A stretch of DNA of 64,000 nt from Mycobacterium sp. 852002-51971_SCH5477799-a (GCF_001667145.1 NZ_LZIF01000034.1:30708-94707); one strand, 5' to 3'; shown: positions 23,009 to 32,591, numbered from the stretch's first letter. Numbers and translations are program-made. The notes: generated from the letters alone by a model not told the origin.

Positions 23009-23860
23009 ATGGTCGCGACCCTGTTCTACCTCGACGAGCTGCCCGAGCCCGGCTCGCTCGCGGTACTGGGCGGTGACGAGGGTTTTCACGCCGCCACCGT
23101 GCGGCGGATTCGCCCCGGCGAGCGACTCGTGCTCGGCGACGGCGCCGGAGCCCTGGCTCACTGCGAGGTGGAACATGCCGGGCGCGACGGGTTGCGGGCA
23201 CGGGTGCTCGAGCGCTGGAGCGTCGCGCCGGGGTCCCCGGCCGTGACGGTGGTGCAGGCGCTGCCGAAGTCGGAGCGTTCGGAGCTGGCCGTCGAGCTGG
23301 CCACTGAGGCGGGCGCCGACGCCTTCGTGGCGTGGCAGGCCGCGCGATGCGTGGCCAACTGGCAGGGCAATCGGGCCGACAAGGGGTTACGCCGATGGCG
23401 TGCCGTCGTCCGGTCTGCGGCCCGGCAGTCCCGTCGGGCGCACATCCCGGCGGTCGACGGCGTGCTGTCCACCGCCGAGCTGGCGCGGCGGGTCCGCGAC
23501 GAGGTGGCCGCAGGCGCGACGGCGCTGGCCTTGCACGAGTCGGCCACCAGCCGACTCGCGGATATCGAGCTGGCACAAGCGAAATCACTGCTGCTGCTGG
23601 TCGGTCCAGAAGGTGGGATCGCCGAAGACGAGATGGCAGCGTTGTCCGACGCGGGCGCGGCGGCGGTGCGGCTCGGGCCCCAGGTGCTGCGGACGTCGAC
23701 GGCCGCGGCGGTGGCCCTGGGCGCGCTCGGGGTGCTGACCCCGCGCTGGGACCGGCGCGGCGATGTGCCGGCAAATGGCATTTCACAGCAGGTTCGCGAC
23801 ATCGGCGCGTCGTCGTCGAGTACGTTGCTGAACACTGACCAACCCGGGCCCTCGGCGTAG
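23009..23860 (+). CDS. rsmE: 16S rRNA (uracil1498-N3)-methyltransferase RsmE
   Basis: 283 residues. N-terminal PUA-like domain (residues ~1-75, '[14 protein letters not shown]') and C-terminal SPOUT methyltransferase domain with the knot motif '[15 protein letters not shown]' (about 194-208) and '[12 protein letters not shown]'. The protein methylates U1498 of 16S rRNA in the decoding region using S-adenosylmethionine. The last ~35 residues ('[13 protein letters not shown]...') form a serine-rich tail beyond the conserved fold, longer than in most homologues. The ATG at 23009 follows GGAGG. Position after dnaJ2 matches M. tuberculosis. Confidence 0.95.
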   Translation: MVATLFYLDELPEPGSLAVLGGDEGFHAATVRRIRPGERLVLGDGAGALAHCEVEHAGRDGLRARVLERWSVAPGSPAVTVVQALPKSERSELAVELATEAGADAFVAWQAARCVANWQGNRADKGLRRWRAVVRSAARQSRRAHIPAVDGVLSTAELARRVRDEVAAGATALALHESATSRLADIELAQAKSLLLLVGPEGGIAEDEMAALSDAGAAAVRLGPQVLRTSTAAAVALGALGVLTPRWDRRGDVPANGISQQVRDIGASSSSTLLNTDQPGPSA

Positions 23861-23916
23861 ACTGAGACGGCCCAGCAACCCACCGACAAGCCGAGAAAGC
23901 AGGCATCGAGAGCCAC

Positions 23917-24975
23917 GTGACACCCCGCGAGACCAGCGCTGCTGACGCAGCCGGAGCCGTCCCGGCCTCTGCTCAGGTTCGCAGCAGCATCGATGTTCCG
24001 CCCGATGTCGTGATGGGCCTGTTGGGTTCGGCGGACCAGAACCTGCGGGCCCTGGAGCGCAGCTTGGACGCCGATTTGCACGTGCGCGGCAATGCGATCA
24101 CCCTCGCCGGTGCGCCCGCCGATGTCGCGCTCGCCGAGCGGGTGATCTCCGAACTGGTCGCCATCGTTGCCGGGGGTCAGTCGTTGAGCCCGGAGGTGGT
24201 TCGCCACAGCGTCGCCATGCTGGCCGGCACCGATAACGAGTCGCCGGCCGAAGTGCTGACGTTGGACGTCTTGTCGCGGCGCGGAAAGACGATCCGGCCC
24301 AAGACGCTCAACCAGAAGCGCTACGTCGACGCCATCGACGCCAACACCATCGTCTTCGGGGTCGGACCGGCCGGCACCGGCAAGACGTATCTGGCGATGG
24401 CCAAGGCGGTCAACGCCCTGCAGACTAAACAGGTCAGCCGCATCATCCTGACCCGCCCGGCCGTGGAAGCCGGTGAGCGCCTTGGCTTTTTGCCCGGCAC
24501 CCTCAGCGAGAAGATCGATCCGTATCTGCGGCCGTTGTATGACGCGCTGTACGACATGATGGATCCCGAGCTGATCCCAAAACTGATGACCGCCGGAGTC
24601 ATCGAGGTGGCGCCGCTGGCGTATATGCGCGGCCGGACCCTCAATTCCGCGTTCATCGTCCTGGACGAGGCGCAGAACACCACCGCCGAGCAGATGAAGA
24701 TGTTCCTCACCCGACTCGGCTTCGGATCGAAGATCGTTGTCACCGGCGACATCACTCAGGTCGACCTTCCGGGCGGCGCCAAGTCGGGCCTGCGCTCGGC
24801 GATGGAAATCCTGGACAGCGTGGAAGACATCCACGTCGCGGAGCTGACCAGCGTGGATGTGGTCCGCCACCGGCTGGTCTCGGAGATCGTCGACGCCTAT
24901 GCGAAGTTTGAAGAACCCGACCTGACGATGAATCGGGCGTCGCGGCGGGCGGCCGGCTCGCGTGGTCGTCGATAA
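23917..24975 (+). CDS. phoH: PhoH-like ATPase (PhoH1)
   Basis: 352 residues from GTG at 23917. A P-loop NTPase of the PhoH family: Walker A 'GPAGTGKTYLA' near residue 150, Walker B 'FIVLDEAQN' near 249, and 'VVTGDITQVDLP' as the sensor region. The N-terminal ~110 residues carry a KH-like segment ('LHVRGNAITLAG'). Family members are implicated in RNA handling and ribosome maturation, in line with the ybeY gene 21 bases downstream. A TAGACT -10-like hexamer at 23858-23863, on the rsmE stop codon, may give the gene its own transcript. Confidence 0.95.
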   Translation: MTPRETSAADAAGAVPASAQVRSSIDVPPDVVMGLLGSADQNLRALERSLDADLHVRGNAITLAGAPADVALAERVISELVAIVAGGQSLSPEVVRHSVAMLAGTDNESPAEVLTLDVLSRRGKTIRPKTLNQKRYVDAIDANTIVFGVGPAGTGKTYLAMAKAVNALQTKQVSRIILTRPAVEAGERLGFLPGTLSEKIDPYLRPLYDALYDMMDPELIPKLMTAGVIEVAPLAYMRGRTLNSAFIVLDEAQNTTAEQMKMFLTRLGFGSKIVVTGDITQVDLPGGAKSGLRSAMEILDSVEDIHVAELTSVDVVRHRLVSEIVDAYAKFEEPDLTMNRASRRAAGSRGRR

Positions 24976-24996
24976 TGGTTGCGGTGAGTGGGTTCT

Positions 24997-25530
24997 ATGA
25001 GCATTGAGGTATCCAACGAATCGGGTATCGACGTCTCTGAGGCCGAACTGATCAGCGTCGCGCGGTTTGTCATCGCCAAGATGGACGTCAACCCGGCTGC
25101 CGAGCTGTCCATGGTGCTGCTGGACACCGCCGCGATGGCCGACCTGCACATGCGCTGGATGGACCTGCCCGGCCCGACCGACGTGATGAGCTTTCCGATG
25201 GACGAGCTCGAGCCGGGTGGGCGCCCGGATGCCCCCGAGCCGGGACCCTCGATGCTGGGCGACATCGTGCTGTGCCCGGAATTCGCGGCCGGCCAGGCCG
25301 CCTCGGCGGGCCACAGTCTGGGGCACGAGCTGGCGCTGCTGGCCATCCACGGCGTGCTTCACCTGATCGGCTACGACCACGCCGAGCCGGACGAGGAGAA
25401 GGAGATGTTCGCCCTGCAGGACCGGCTGCTCGAAGAATGGGTCGCCGATCAGGTCGAGGCCTACCATCAGCACCGCCAAGAGGAGCGGGACCGGCGATTG
25501 ATAGACAAGTCAAGGTATTTCGACAATTGA
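24997..25530 (+). CDS. ybeY: Endoribonuclease YbeY (16S rRNA maturation factor)
   Basis: 177 residues from the ATG at 24997 ([10 protein letters not shown]...); an in-frame GTG at 24988 would add only three residues. The zinc-binding signature H-x3-H-x5-H is intact in '[11 protein letters not shown]' near residue 117. YbeY processes the 3' end of 16S rRNA and takes part in ribosome quality control. The last codons ([13 protein letters not shown]) reappear almost exactly ahead of corC (26869-26898). The stop overlaps the TTG start of the next gene (TTGA). Confidence 0.96.
   Translation: MSIEVSNESGIDVSEAELISVARFVIAKMDVNPAAELSMVLLDTAAMADLHMRWMDLPGPTDVMSFPMDELEPGGRPDAPEPGPSMLGDIVLCPEFAAGQAASAGHSLGHELALLAIHGVLHLIGYDHAEPDEEKEMFALQDRLLEEWVADQVEAYHQHRQEERDRRLIDKSRYFDN
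25506..25530 (+). repeat. Direct repeat, copy 1 (end of ybeY)
   Basis: 25 bases covering the last codons and stop of ybeY. Copy 2 at 26874-26898 matches at 23 of 25 positions (mismatches at 25517 and 25519). The two copies bracket the inserted membrane-protein gene. Confidence 0.9.
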
Positions 25531-26807
25531 GGCTATTCAGGATTTTGGCGGCAGCCGCCATCGCGTTCGCGCCGTTGCCGGTGTGGGTCACGACCGACAC
25601 CGAGGCGCGTGCAGCCCCGTGTGCGGGTGCGGGATCGAACCCCGTCGCCTGCGACCACTGCATGTTCTACGTGAACGCCTATCACACGGCGAACGTGTGC
25701 AACGAGGACCGCCACGGCGTCCAAGGGCCCCCAAGCAACGCCCCGTCACCGGTTCCGCACGTTCCCATTCCGGTGTATGAGCCGCCCCCCATCCCGCCGC
25801 CGGGGGACAGCCCGCTGGTTCTTCCGCCGCCCGACTCCGGTCACCACCCCGTCCCGGTGGTGGAGATCAACCCGCCGGGCCCGGACACACCACGAAATGC
25901 CCCGGTGGTGGCACCGCCGCGGGGGCTGGATGCGCCGTCGCTGGCGATCGCGGCGGCCAAGGCCGCACCGCTGACGCGTGTCGACCCCGCCAACCCACCA
26001 AAGCCGCCCACCCAAGTTGATTTCGACCAGCAGGTGCAGAACGTCGTGAGTTCCCACCGGGACAATGTGGACATCCTCAAGGTTGACGATCAGAAGTTCA
26101 TCCGGCCGCGCCACTGGGACTACCTCGACTACGACGATGCCTATCGCCGTCCGACGATCTACAACCCGCTCAGTCAGCCGGTTACGTTCCGTTACTTCTA
26201 CAACGGCGCTTACCAGCAGGCGTATTTGCCGCGCGGAGCGCGGATGGTGCTCGACGCCACCACCGTCGGCGTCGTCCCGTTCACCGCGGTCAGCGACAGC
26301 TACGTCGCGGCCGGCAGCTTCTACGGCGCCGGTTCGACACCGCCGAACGAACCCAACGGCGCGACGGCGCCGGACCGCAAACCGGCGCCCCCGAAACTCT
26401 ACGAGAACGTCACGGTGTCCGTTCCGGCCAAAAGCGAGATCGTCGAAGTGGGCCATGTGGCGGTGGTTGGTCACGACGCTAGCCAGCCCGCCGGCGGCCA
26501 GGACACCTTCCTGTTCGACGATTCCACGCTGGCCTGGGGGCAGATCGACAACTCGAGCAGCGCCCCCGCGCAGATCAGGGTGATCAAGACCCAGCCGACG
26601 CCGGGCGTCGGGCCAACCGACGATGGCAGCTTCTTGGTGCTGCTTGCCGTCCACCACCAGGAACCCGGTCTACCCCACCAATCGGCGTGGGCTCTGCCGC
26701 TGCGTTTCGGCGGGTTTGCGGTAGTCGTGGGCTTGATCGCCTGGCTGCTCAACCGCCGGAATCGAAGCGAGGAGCAGAGAGCTGAGGAGCAGAAGGCCGA
26801 CACCTAG
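25527..26807 (+). CDS. Exported, C-terminally membrane-anchored proline-rich protein of unknown function
   Basis: 426 residues from TTG at 25527, overlapping the ybeY stop (TTGA); this start gives a clean signal peptide ([20 protein letters not shown], cleavage near 'EARAAP'). Then come a short Cys cluster ('[17 protein letters not shown]', ~residues 47-63), a proline-rich tract (~75-145), and a soluble beta-rich domain with many aromatics ('[15 protein letters not shown]', '[20 protein letters not shown]', ~175-370). Last are one membrane segment ('[16 protein letters not shown]') and a highly charged tail. The topology is therefore outside with a cytoplasmic C-terminus. I do not recognise the family. 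It sits between ybeY and corC, which I expect to be adjacent, within a duplicated junction, so it looks like an insertion that kept translational coupling. Confidence 0.8.
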   Translation: MRLFRILAAAAIAFAPLPVWVTTDTEARAAPCAGAGSNPVACDHCMFYVNAYHTANVCNEDRHGVQGPPSNAPSPVPHVPIPVYEPPPIPPPGDSPLVLPPPDSGHHPVPVVEINPPGPDTPRNAPVVAPPRGLDAPSLAIAAAKAAPLTRVDPANPPKPPTQVDFDQQVQNVVSSHRDNVDILKVDDQKFIRPRHWDYLDYDDAYRRPTIYNPLSQPVTFRYFYNGAYQQAYLPRGARMVLDATTVGVVPFTAVSDSYVAAGSFYGAGSTPPNEPNGATAPDRKPAPPKLYENVTVSVPAKSEIVEVGHVAVVGHDASQPAGGQDTFLFDDSTLAWGQIDNSSSAPAQIRVIKTQPTPGVGPTDDGSFLVLLAVHHQEPGLPHQSAWALPLRFGGFAVVVGLIAWLLNRRNRSEEQRAEEQKADT

Positions 26808-26868
26808 CGGTCGCCGTTCTCGACACCGACAAACCGCTAAGCTGCAGTTCAACGCCACAGGGGAGTCA

Positions 26869-26898
26869 GTGACCAAGTCAAGGTTTGTCGACAATTGA
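26869..26898 (+). other. Coupled nine-codon mini-ORF before corC (copied ybeY end)
   Basis: GTG at 26869, preceded by AGGGGAG, reads [13 protein letters not shown]. Its last residues copy the end of YbeY (KSRYFDN) and its TGA overlaps the TTG start of corC (TTGA). It therefore recreates, for corC, the coupling that ybeY would have provided before the 1.37-kb insertion. It is probably a translation-delivery device and not a functional peptide. Confidence 0.6.
26874..26898 (+). repeat. Direct repeat, copy 2 (before corC)
   Basis: Matches 25506-25530 at 23 of 25 bases and lies exactly at the corC start. The spacing of 1368 bases spans the inserted gene. Confidence 0.9.
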
Positions 26899-28205
26899 CG
26901 GGCTGGTCTGAGCTACTCGGTGCAGTCGCGCTGATTGCGCTGGGCGGACTGTTCGCGGCGATCGACGCCGCCATCAGCACGGTGTCGCTGGCCCGGGTTC
27001 AGGAGTTGGTACGCGACGAGCGGCCCGGCGCGGTGGCGTTGTCCAAGGTGATGTCGGAACGGCCGCGCTACATCAACCTGGTGGTGCTGTTGCGGATCGC
27101 CTGCGAGATCACCGCGACCGTGCTGCTGGTGGTGTTCCTCTACGACAACTTCGGGCTGAAATGGGGATTGTTCGGCGCAGCCGCCATCATGGTGGTGACC
27201 AGCTTCGTCGTCATGGGAGTGGGGCCACGCACCCTTGGCCGTCAAAACGCCTATTCCATCGCGCTGACGACAGTGCTTCCGTTGCAAGCTATCTCGTGGC
27301 TGTTGATGCCGATCAGCCGGTTGCTGGTGGTCTTGGGTAATGCGGTGACTCCCGGCCGCGGCCTGCGGAACGGCCCATTCGCCTCAGAGATCGAACTGCG
27401 CGAAGTCGTCGACCTGGCCCAGCAGCGCGGCGTGGTCGCGGCCGAAGAGCGCAGGATGATCCAGTCGGTCTTCGAACTGGGTGACACCCCGGCCCGCGAG
27501 GTGATGGTGCCGCGCACCGAGATGATCTGGATCGAGAGCGACAAGTTCGCCAGCCAGGCCATCAACTTGGCGGTGCGCAGCGGGCATTCCCGCATCCCCG
27601 TGATCGGCGAGAACGTCGACGATATCGTCGGCGTCGTGTATTTGAAAGACCTTGTCCAGCAGACGGTTTTGTCTGGCGATGGCGGCCGGACCCCGCCGGT
27701 CTCCAAGGTGATGCGCCCGGCGGTATTCGTGCCAGACTCCAAGCCTTTGGACTCGCTGCTGCGCGAAATGCAGCGCGACCGCAACCATATGGCTCTTCTC
27801 GTCGACGAGTACGGCGCAATCGCCGGCCTGGTCAGCATCGAGGACGTGCTGGAAGAAATCGTCGGTGAGATCGCCGACGAGTACGACGAGGCGGAGACGG
27901 CGCCGATAGAAGAGTTGGGCGACAAGTACTTCCGGGTGTCGGCGCGATTGCCGATCGAAGACCTGGGCGAGCTGTATGACGTGGAATTCGACGACGATCT
28001 CGATGTCGACACCGTGGGCGGCCTGCTCGCACTGGAATTGGGCCGGGTACCGCTGCCCGGCGCCGAGGTGGTTTCACACGGTCTGCGGCTGCGGGCCGAA
28101 GGCGGCACCGATCACCGCGGCCGGGTGCGAATCAACACGGTTCTGCTCAGCCCGGTCGAATCCGGCGATTCCCCCGATGGCCAGGGACCCGGGCAGAATG
28201 ACTGA
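26895..28205 (+). CDS. CNNM/CorC-type transporter with CBS domains (Rv2366c-like)
   Basis: 436 residues from TTG at 26895. N-terminal DUF21/CNNM transmembrane domain with about four hydrophobic helices (residues ~5-160: '[18 protein letters not shown]', '[13 protein letters not shown]', '[18 protein letters not shown]'). A CBS pair follows (~200-330, '[14 protein letters not shown]', '[24 protein letters not shown]', '[30 protein letters not shown]' region). A CorC_HlyC FAD-like domain ends the protein (~345-425). Family members are linked to Mg2+/Co2+ efflux or divalent-cation homeostasis. The unusual TTG start is the same junction as in ybeY-coupled homologues. It overlaps era by eight bases. 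Confidence 0.93.
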   Translation: MTGWSELLGAVALIALGGLFAAIDAAISTVSLARVQELVRDERPGAVALSKVMSERPRYINLVVLLRIACEITATVLLVVFLYDNFGLKWGLFGAAAIMVVTSFVVMGVGPRTLGRQNAYSIALTTVLPLQAISWLLMPISRLLVVLGNAVTPGRGLRNGPFASEIELREVVDLAQQRGVVAAEERRMIQSVFELGDTPAREVMVPRTEMIWIESDKFASQAINLAVRSGHSRIPVIGENVDDIVGVVYLKDLVQQTVLSGDGGRTPPVSKVMRPAVFVPDSKPLDSLLREMQRDRNHMALLVDEYGAIAGLVSIEDVLEEIVGEIADEYDEAETAPIEELGDKYFRVSARLPIEDLGELYDVEFDDDLDVDTVGGLLALELGRVPLPGAEVVSHGLRLRAEGGTDHRGRVRINTVLLSPVESGDSPDGQGPGQND

Positions 28206-29097
28206 ATTCCGTTCCGGTTTCGTGTGTTTGGTCGGCCGCCCCAACACCGGGAAATCGACGCTGACGAACGCGCTCGTCGGGAGCAAGGTCGCGATCACCT
28301 CGATGCGGCCACAGACGACCCGGCACACCATCCGCGGCATTGTGCATCGCGACGACTTTCAGATCATCCTGGTCGACACGCCGGGTCTGCATCGCCCGCG
28401 TACCCTCCTTGGCCAGCGGCTGAACGACCTTGTGCGCGATACCTATTCCGAAGTCGACGTGATCGGGTTGTGCATTCCGGCCGACGAAGCGATCGGTCCG
28501 GGGGACCGGTGGATCGTCGAACAGATCCGTTCGACCGCGCCGAAGACGACTCTGGTCGCAATCGTGACCAAGATCGACAAGACGCCCAGGGACCGGGTAG
28601 CCGCGCAGCTGGTGGCGGTCAGCGAGCTGGTCGGTGACTCGGCCGAGATCGTCCCGGTGTCGGCTCTGACCGGGGCGCAGGTCGACATCTTGATCGACGT
28701 GCTGGCCGCCGCACTGCCGCCCGGCCCGGCCTACTATCCCGACGGTGAGCTGACCGACGAACCAGAAGAGGTCCTGATGGCCGAGCTCATTCGGGAGGCC
28801 GCCCTCGAGGGCGTTCGTGACGAGCTGCCGCATTCGTTGGCGGTGGTGATCGACGAGGTCAACGCGCGGGCGGACCGCGACGATCTGATCGACGTCCACG
28901 CCCTGCTTTACGTCGAACGCGACAGCCAGAAGGGAATCGTCATCGGCAAAGGCGGCGCACGGTTGCGCGAGGTTGGTACCGCCGCGCGTGCCCAGATCGA
29001 AAAGTTGTTGGGCACCAAGGTTTACCTCGACTTGCGCGTCAAGGTTGCCAAAAATTGGCAGAGCGACCCCAAACAGCTTGGCCGACTCGGGTTTTAG
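28198..29097 (+). CDS. era: GTPase Era
   Basis: 299 residues from ATG at 28198, overlapping corC by eight bases. G-domain motifs are present in order: G1 'GRPNTGKST' (~residues 12-20), G3 'DTPG' (~60), G4 'TKID' (~125) and G5 'SAL' (~154). The KH RNA-binding domain follows with '[13 protein letters not shown]' (~252-264). The protein binds the 3' end of 16S rRNA during 30S assembly. Its place after phoH-ybeY-corC makes this stretch a ribosome-maturation block. Note TKID in place of the usual NKxD, a tolerated substitution in actinobacterial Era. Confidence 0.97.
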   Translation: MTEFRSGFVCLVGRPNTGKSTLTNALVGSKVAITSMRPQTTRHTIRGIVHRDDFQIILVDTPGLHRPRTLLGQRLNDLVRDTYSEVDVIGLCIPADEAIGPGDRWIVEQIRSTAPKTTLVAIVTKIDKTPRDRVAAQLVAVSELVGDSAEIVPVSALTGAQVDILIDVLAAALPPGPAYYPDGELTDEPEEVLMAELIREAALEGVRDELPHSLAVVIDEVNARADRDDLIDVHALLYVERDSQKGIVIGKGGARLREVGTAARAQIEKLLGTKVYLDLRVKVAKNWQSDPKQLGRLGF

Positions 29098-29168
29098 GGG
29101 TCACACCCGACCGACGCGCGCCCGCAGCACGGACCCGACGCGCCCGTACCAATAGGTGAGTCTCATCC

Positions 29169-29190
29169 GTGCTAGCGCCGGTGCTAGCGC
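29169..29190. repeat. Tandem 10-bp repeat with GCTAGC core between era and the next gene
   Basis: GTGCTAGCGC occurs twice with a 12-base period (29169-29178 and 29181-29190), each containing the palindrome GCTAGC, followed by a CAATTGGAATTG stretch. Such paired half-sites resemble operators of small DNA-binding proteins. No antitoxin-like gene is visible, and the interval 29098-29328 otherwise holds nothing recognisable. Confidence 0.45.
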
Positions 29191-29328
29191 AATTGGAATT
29201 GCCCATATACCGGGCACAGGCTACGCGCGTGACTCATGTGAATGTTGATGTGCGACGTCACGGCGCGCCCGCGACGCGCCGCGGGTGCGAGTAGGTTTGG
29301 TCCACTTTGTCACGGGTAGCCGCGGCCT

Positions 29329-29517
29329 ATGACGCAGCCTCAACTCGCGCAGTTCGGTTTTGCCGTGCAGCCGGTCCAGGTGGACCTGCGCGACCCCGAC
29401 GGGGTGGAGCACTTGTACGAGAGCGCAATTGAAGGCGACCGGGTGCTCGCTGCGGCGGCGCTCAACGCGGGCATCGGCCGCGGCGAGATGTTCCGATACG
29501 GTCAAAGCCGTTGGTAA
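29329..29517 (+). CDS. Small hypothetical protein (62 aa)
   Basis: ATG at 29329; the product begins MTQPQLAQFGFAVQPVQVDL and is acidic, with no membrane segment or known motif. The third codon positions are strongly GC-rich, as in neighbouring real genes, which is the main reason to believe it. The ribosome site is weak. It lies between era and a convergent decarboxylase gene. I cannot assign a family. Confidence 0.45.
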   Translation: MTQPQLAQFGFAVQPVQVDLRDPDGVEHLYESAIEGDRVLAAAALNAGIGRGEMFRYGQSRW

Positions 29518-29559
29518 TAGCGGGATGTCGAAGCCGCGGGCCAACTGAACCGACCCGTG

Positions 29560-31023
29560 TCAGGCCAGCACCCGAATAGTTTTCAACGACGGATCCGCCG
29601 CGTCGGGAAGATTCATGCCGGCGTCGACACCCGAGCGCAGGTAATCCAGCACCGCATCATTGAGGCGCTCGCCGGGGACCACGGCGGGAATGCCCGGTGG
29701 GTAGGGCGTGATCTGCTCGGCGGCGATGCGGCCGTTGGCGCTCTCGGAGGGTATCTCCTCGACCCGCCCGAAAAACGCATCCCGCGGCAACTCGACGGTC
29801 TCCAGCTGGAGGTCCGCCGGTGAAGGCAGCGCGATACGCGGCGGGGGCTCGAAGTCGTCGGCCGCGGTTCGCCATGCCCGCAGGGCATCGGTGAGACGTC
29901 CCAGCGTCTCCTTGTCATCGGCCATGGACAAGGTGGCCAGAATGCGACGGTGATCGGTCATGCCGACATCGATGTGGGCATTCGCGCGCAGCCAGTCGCC
30001 GGCCTGGTAACCCGATGTGCCCGTGGCGAATACGTCGATCAGCACCTGCATCCGGTCCAGGTCGTGGGAGGCCTGCGCGCCGAGCAGTTCGTCGTCAAGC
30101 ACCTCCACGTCGGGAATGAGTTCGATCTCGTCGCGGACCTGCCGCGCCAAATCAAGTGCGGTACCAAGCAATTCGTGACCGTGCTCCACCATCTGCCGGC
30201 GCCACCCGTCCATGGCGGCGTAGAGCAGGACATTGGGGCTGGTGGTCATCAGCAGATCCGCGCAGCCGGAAAGGCGGTCCTGGTCGATCAGGTCGCCCTG
30301 CATGTGGAACACCGAGCCCTGTTCGAATCCCGCGCCCATCTTGTGCACGCTGACCACGCAGACGTCCGCGGCCGCATTCATCGCCCAGGTCGGCAGGTCC
30401 TCGTGAAACGGCAAGTGCGCTCCCCACGCCTCGTCGATGATCAACGGCTTTCCGCGCCGATGGCACACCTCGGCGATCCCGGCGATGTCGGCGCAGGTGC
30501 CGTACGGGCTGGGGCTGACGACAAGCGCGCCGGCGGCGTCCGGGTGCTTATCCCAAGCTTCTTCGACCTGCTGCGGTGAGGGCGGATGCGAAAAGTGGTG
30601 CTGGGCATCCCATTGGGGAGTGATCCAGCGCGGCTGCACACCGGAGAAGATCAGCCCCGCCACAATCGATTTATGGCTATCGCGGCTCACCAGGAGGCTG
30701 CCGTCACCGCCGGCGACTGCCATCATCGCCGCCCTGACCGAAAGTGAGCTGCCGCAAGTGGAGAACCAGGCCATCTTGGCGCCCACCGCTTCGGCCATCA
30801 GGTCTTGGGCGTGCTTCAAATATTCGTTGCTGGTTCTGCGGTCATCCAGCCCGCCGCTGGCCAGCACATCATCCAGGAACGGCTCGCGGCCCAATACGGC
30901 CAAGACCCGATCGTCGGCGCCGCGGCCCTGCCGATGGCCCGGTGGCGTGAATCCGTAGCGATTCTTGGCCCGATAATCGGCCAGCGCATCGAGCAGGGGA
31001 GCGGTCGATTGGTCCATCGCCAT
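29560..31023 (-). CDS. PLP-dependent Orn/Lys/Arg decarboxylase family protein
   Basis: 487 residues, fold type I PLP enzyme. The cofactor Lys is in 'SVHKMGAGFEQ' near residue 227; 'DEAWGAHLPFH' near 198 contains the Asp that contacts the pyridine nitrogen, and 'STCGSSLSVRAAMMAV' near residue 90 is the phosphate-side loop. The C-terminal domain from ~385 to the end has 'ITPYPPGIP', the substrate-side loop of basic amino acid decarboxylases. At under 500 residues it is the short form that lacks the N-terminal response-regulator-like wing of inducible decarboxylases. It probably acts on arginine, lysine or ornithine to make a polyamine precursor; the actual substrate cannot be read from sequence. 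Confidence 0.88.
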   Translation of the reverse strand: MAMDQSTAPLLDALADYRAKNRYGFTPPGHRQGRGADDRVLAVLGREPFLDDVLASGGLDDRRTSNEYLKHAQDLMAEAVGAKMAWFSTCGSSLSVRAAMMAVAGGDGSLLVSRDSHKSIVAGLIFSGVQPRWITPQWDAQHHFSHPPSPQQVEEAWDKHPDAAGALVVSPSPYGTCADIAGIAEVCHRRGKPLIIDEAWGAHLPFHEDLPTWAMNAAADVCVVSVHKMGAGFEQGSVFHMQGDLIDQDRLSGCADLLMTTSPNVLLYAAMDGWRRQMVEHGHELLGTALDLARQVRDEIELIPDVEVLDDELLGAQASHDLDRMQVLIDVFATGTSGYQAGDWLRANAHIDVGMTDHRRILATLSMADDKETLGRLTDALRAWRTAADDFEPPPRIALPSPADLQLETVELPRDAFFGRVEEIPSESANGRIAAEQITPYPPGIPAVVPGERLNDAVLDYLRSGVDAGMNLPDAADPSLKTIRVLA

Positions 31024-31045
31024 CGAATACCCGAGTTAACAGCGG

Positions 31046-32530
31046 CTAATGCCCCGATGCGCCGGGAGCGTCGGTGGTCTGGTCCCACCACGACTGGGGC
31101 TGTGCGCTAGCCCATCCGCAGACGGCTTCGAGCTCGGCGGCCAGCGAAATCAGCATGCCCTCACTGTTCGCCGGACCCATCAGTTGGACTCCGATCGGCA
31201 AACCGTCGGAGGTGAAGCCGGCCGGCACGTTGATCGACGGCCAGCCCAGGACATTCCACGGGAACGTCAGCGGGCACGCCGCGATCATGGCGCGGTCGGT
31301 GCCGAAGCCGCTCAACCGGTCGAAGGCGCGCGCCAGCGGCGGTGGCTGGGCCGTGGTCGGCGCCAAGACGACGTCGACGATGTCGAAGATCGAGCCCACC
31401 CGTCGCTGGTCTTCCGCTTCGTGACGCCTGGCGCTGCGCAAAATCGCCTGTCCCAGGACGGCGCCCAAGCGCAGGTTGGACTGGGTGCGGGGGTCAAGCA
31501 CGACGCCGTCGCCCAGCCGCTCCTCCCAATCCCGCAGACCCGAGGTGGACCGGGCGAGGAAGTCCCACGACAGCCGCATGCCGTAATCCGGGTTGCCGGA
31601 CACCACGGTGTGGCCGAGCAGTTCGAGTTGCTTGCCGACGGCTCGCGTCGCGGACAGGATCTCCGGGTGCAGCTTCGGCCGGAAGCCCGTGTACGGGAAC
31701 CGGGTGGACAGCGCGATGTTCAGCGGGCCGGGCGCTTTCCCCACGTAATCGGATGCGGTAATCGGGGGCGGCTTGTGCCGGTCGCCCTCGACGTTGCCCG
31801 ATGCGGCGTCGAGCACCAACGCCGCATCAGCCACGGTCCTGGCCAGCACGCCGTTGACCGTGATGCCGTTGAACGCCTCCGGCAACGGCCAGGTCGAGAT
31901 GCGTCCACGCTGCGGCTTGATGCCCACCAGATGTGTCCACGCCGCCGGGATGCGGATGCTGCCGGCGCCGTCGGAGCCGATCGCGGCGGTGACCAGGCCC
32001 GCCGCCACGGCCGCGGCGCTGCCGCCCGACGATCCGCCGGGGGTGTGCCGGCGCGACCACGGGTTGCGGGTATGTCCGAAACCGGGCCCGCTGGTAAACG
32101 GCCATTGGCCGAGTTCGCAGGTGTTCGTCTTGCCGACGATGACGGCGCCGGCCGCCTTGAGACGGCGCACCACCTCGGCATCGTGCGTGGCCGGCGCGAC
32201 CAATCCCTCGGTCCCGAAGGCGGTGGGCACTCCGGCCACGTCAACGTCGTCTTTCACTGCGATCGGGATCCCCAGCAGGGGGGCGGTGTCCCCGGCCGCG
32301 CGTCGCCGGTCGGCCGCCGCCGCGTCGGCCAGCGCCGACTCGGTGAGCACCACCCGGAAGGCGTTGAGCGTGGGCTGGCTGGCGTGGATGGCGTGCAGGG
32401 AGCGACCTACCAGAGTGGTGGATGTCACCGAGCGGCTGGCCAGCTGATAGAGCAGGTCAGTGAGTGTGGGCAGGCGCCGGTGGCCCGATCCGGAAATGGA
32501 CCCGGAACCCAAGCCAGAAGCGCCGATCAC
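31046..32530 (-). CDS. amiA2: Amidase AmiA2
   Basis: 494 residues from a GTG at 32530 (MIGASGLGSGSISGSG...); an open frame continues upstream, but the alignment I remember with M. tuberculosis AmiA2 starts here. Amidase-signature family triad: Lys93 ('AVKDDVDV'), the cis-Ser in 'GGSSGG' (~168) and nucleophile Ser191 in 'GSDGAGSIR'. The enzyme hydrolyses a carboxamide of unknown identity; 'acylamide amidohydrolase' is as far as the sequence allows. It is divergent from recO with 61 bases between the starts, the same pairing as in M. tuberculosis. Confidence 0.93.
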   Translation of the reverse strand: MIGASGLGSGSISGSGHRRLPTLTDLLYQLASRSVTSTTLVGRSLHAIHASQPTLNAFRVVLTESALADAAAADRRRAAGDTAPLLGIPIAVKDDVDVAGVPTAFGTEGLVAPATHDAEVVRRLKAAGAVIVGKTNTCELGQWPFTSGPGFGHTRNPWSRRHTPGGSSGGSAAAVAAGLVTAAIGSDGAGSIRIPAAWTHLVGIKPQRGRISTWPLPEAFNGITVNGVLARTVADAALVLDAASGNVEGDRHKPPPITASDYVGKAPGPLNIALSTRFPYTGFRPKLHPEILSATRAVGKQLELLGHTVVSGNPDYGMRLSWDFLARSTSGLRDWEERLGDGVVLDPRTQSNLRLGAVLGQAILRSARRHEAEDQRRVGSIFDIVDVVLAPTTAQPPPLARAFDRLSGFGTDRAMIAACPLTFPWNVLGWPSINVPAGFTSDGLPIGVQLMGPANSEGMLISLAAELEAVCGWASAQPQSWWDQTTDAPGASGH

Positions 32531-32591
32531 GGGGTACGAGACTAACGGCGCGGATACCCGTAATGTCGCGGCGGGGTGCAAAACTATTGTG

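Noticed and set aside
23158..25479. A 773-codon open frame on the minus strand across rsmE, phoH and ybeY.
   Set aside because: It lies entirely antisense to three well-supported genes and encodes low-complexity H/D/Q/R-rich sequence typical of the shadow frame in high-GC DNA.
31049..32545. A 498-codon plus-strand frame opposite amiA2.
   Set aside because: Composition (R/G/Q/H-rich, no domain) and exact superposition on amiA2 mark it as a shadow frame.
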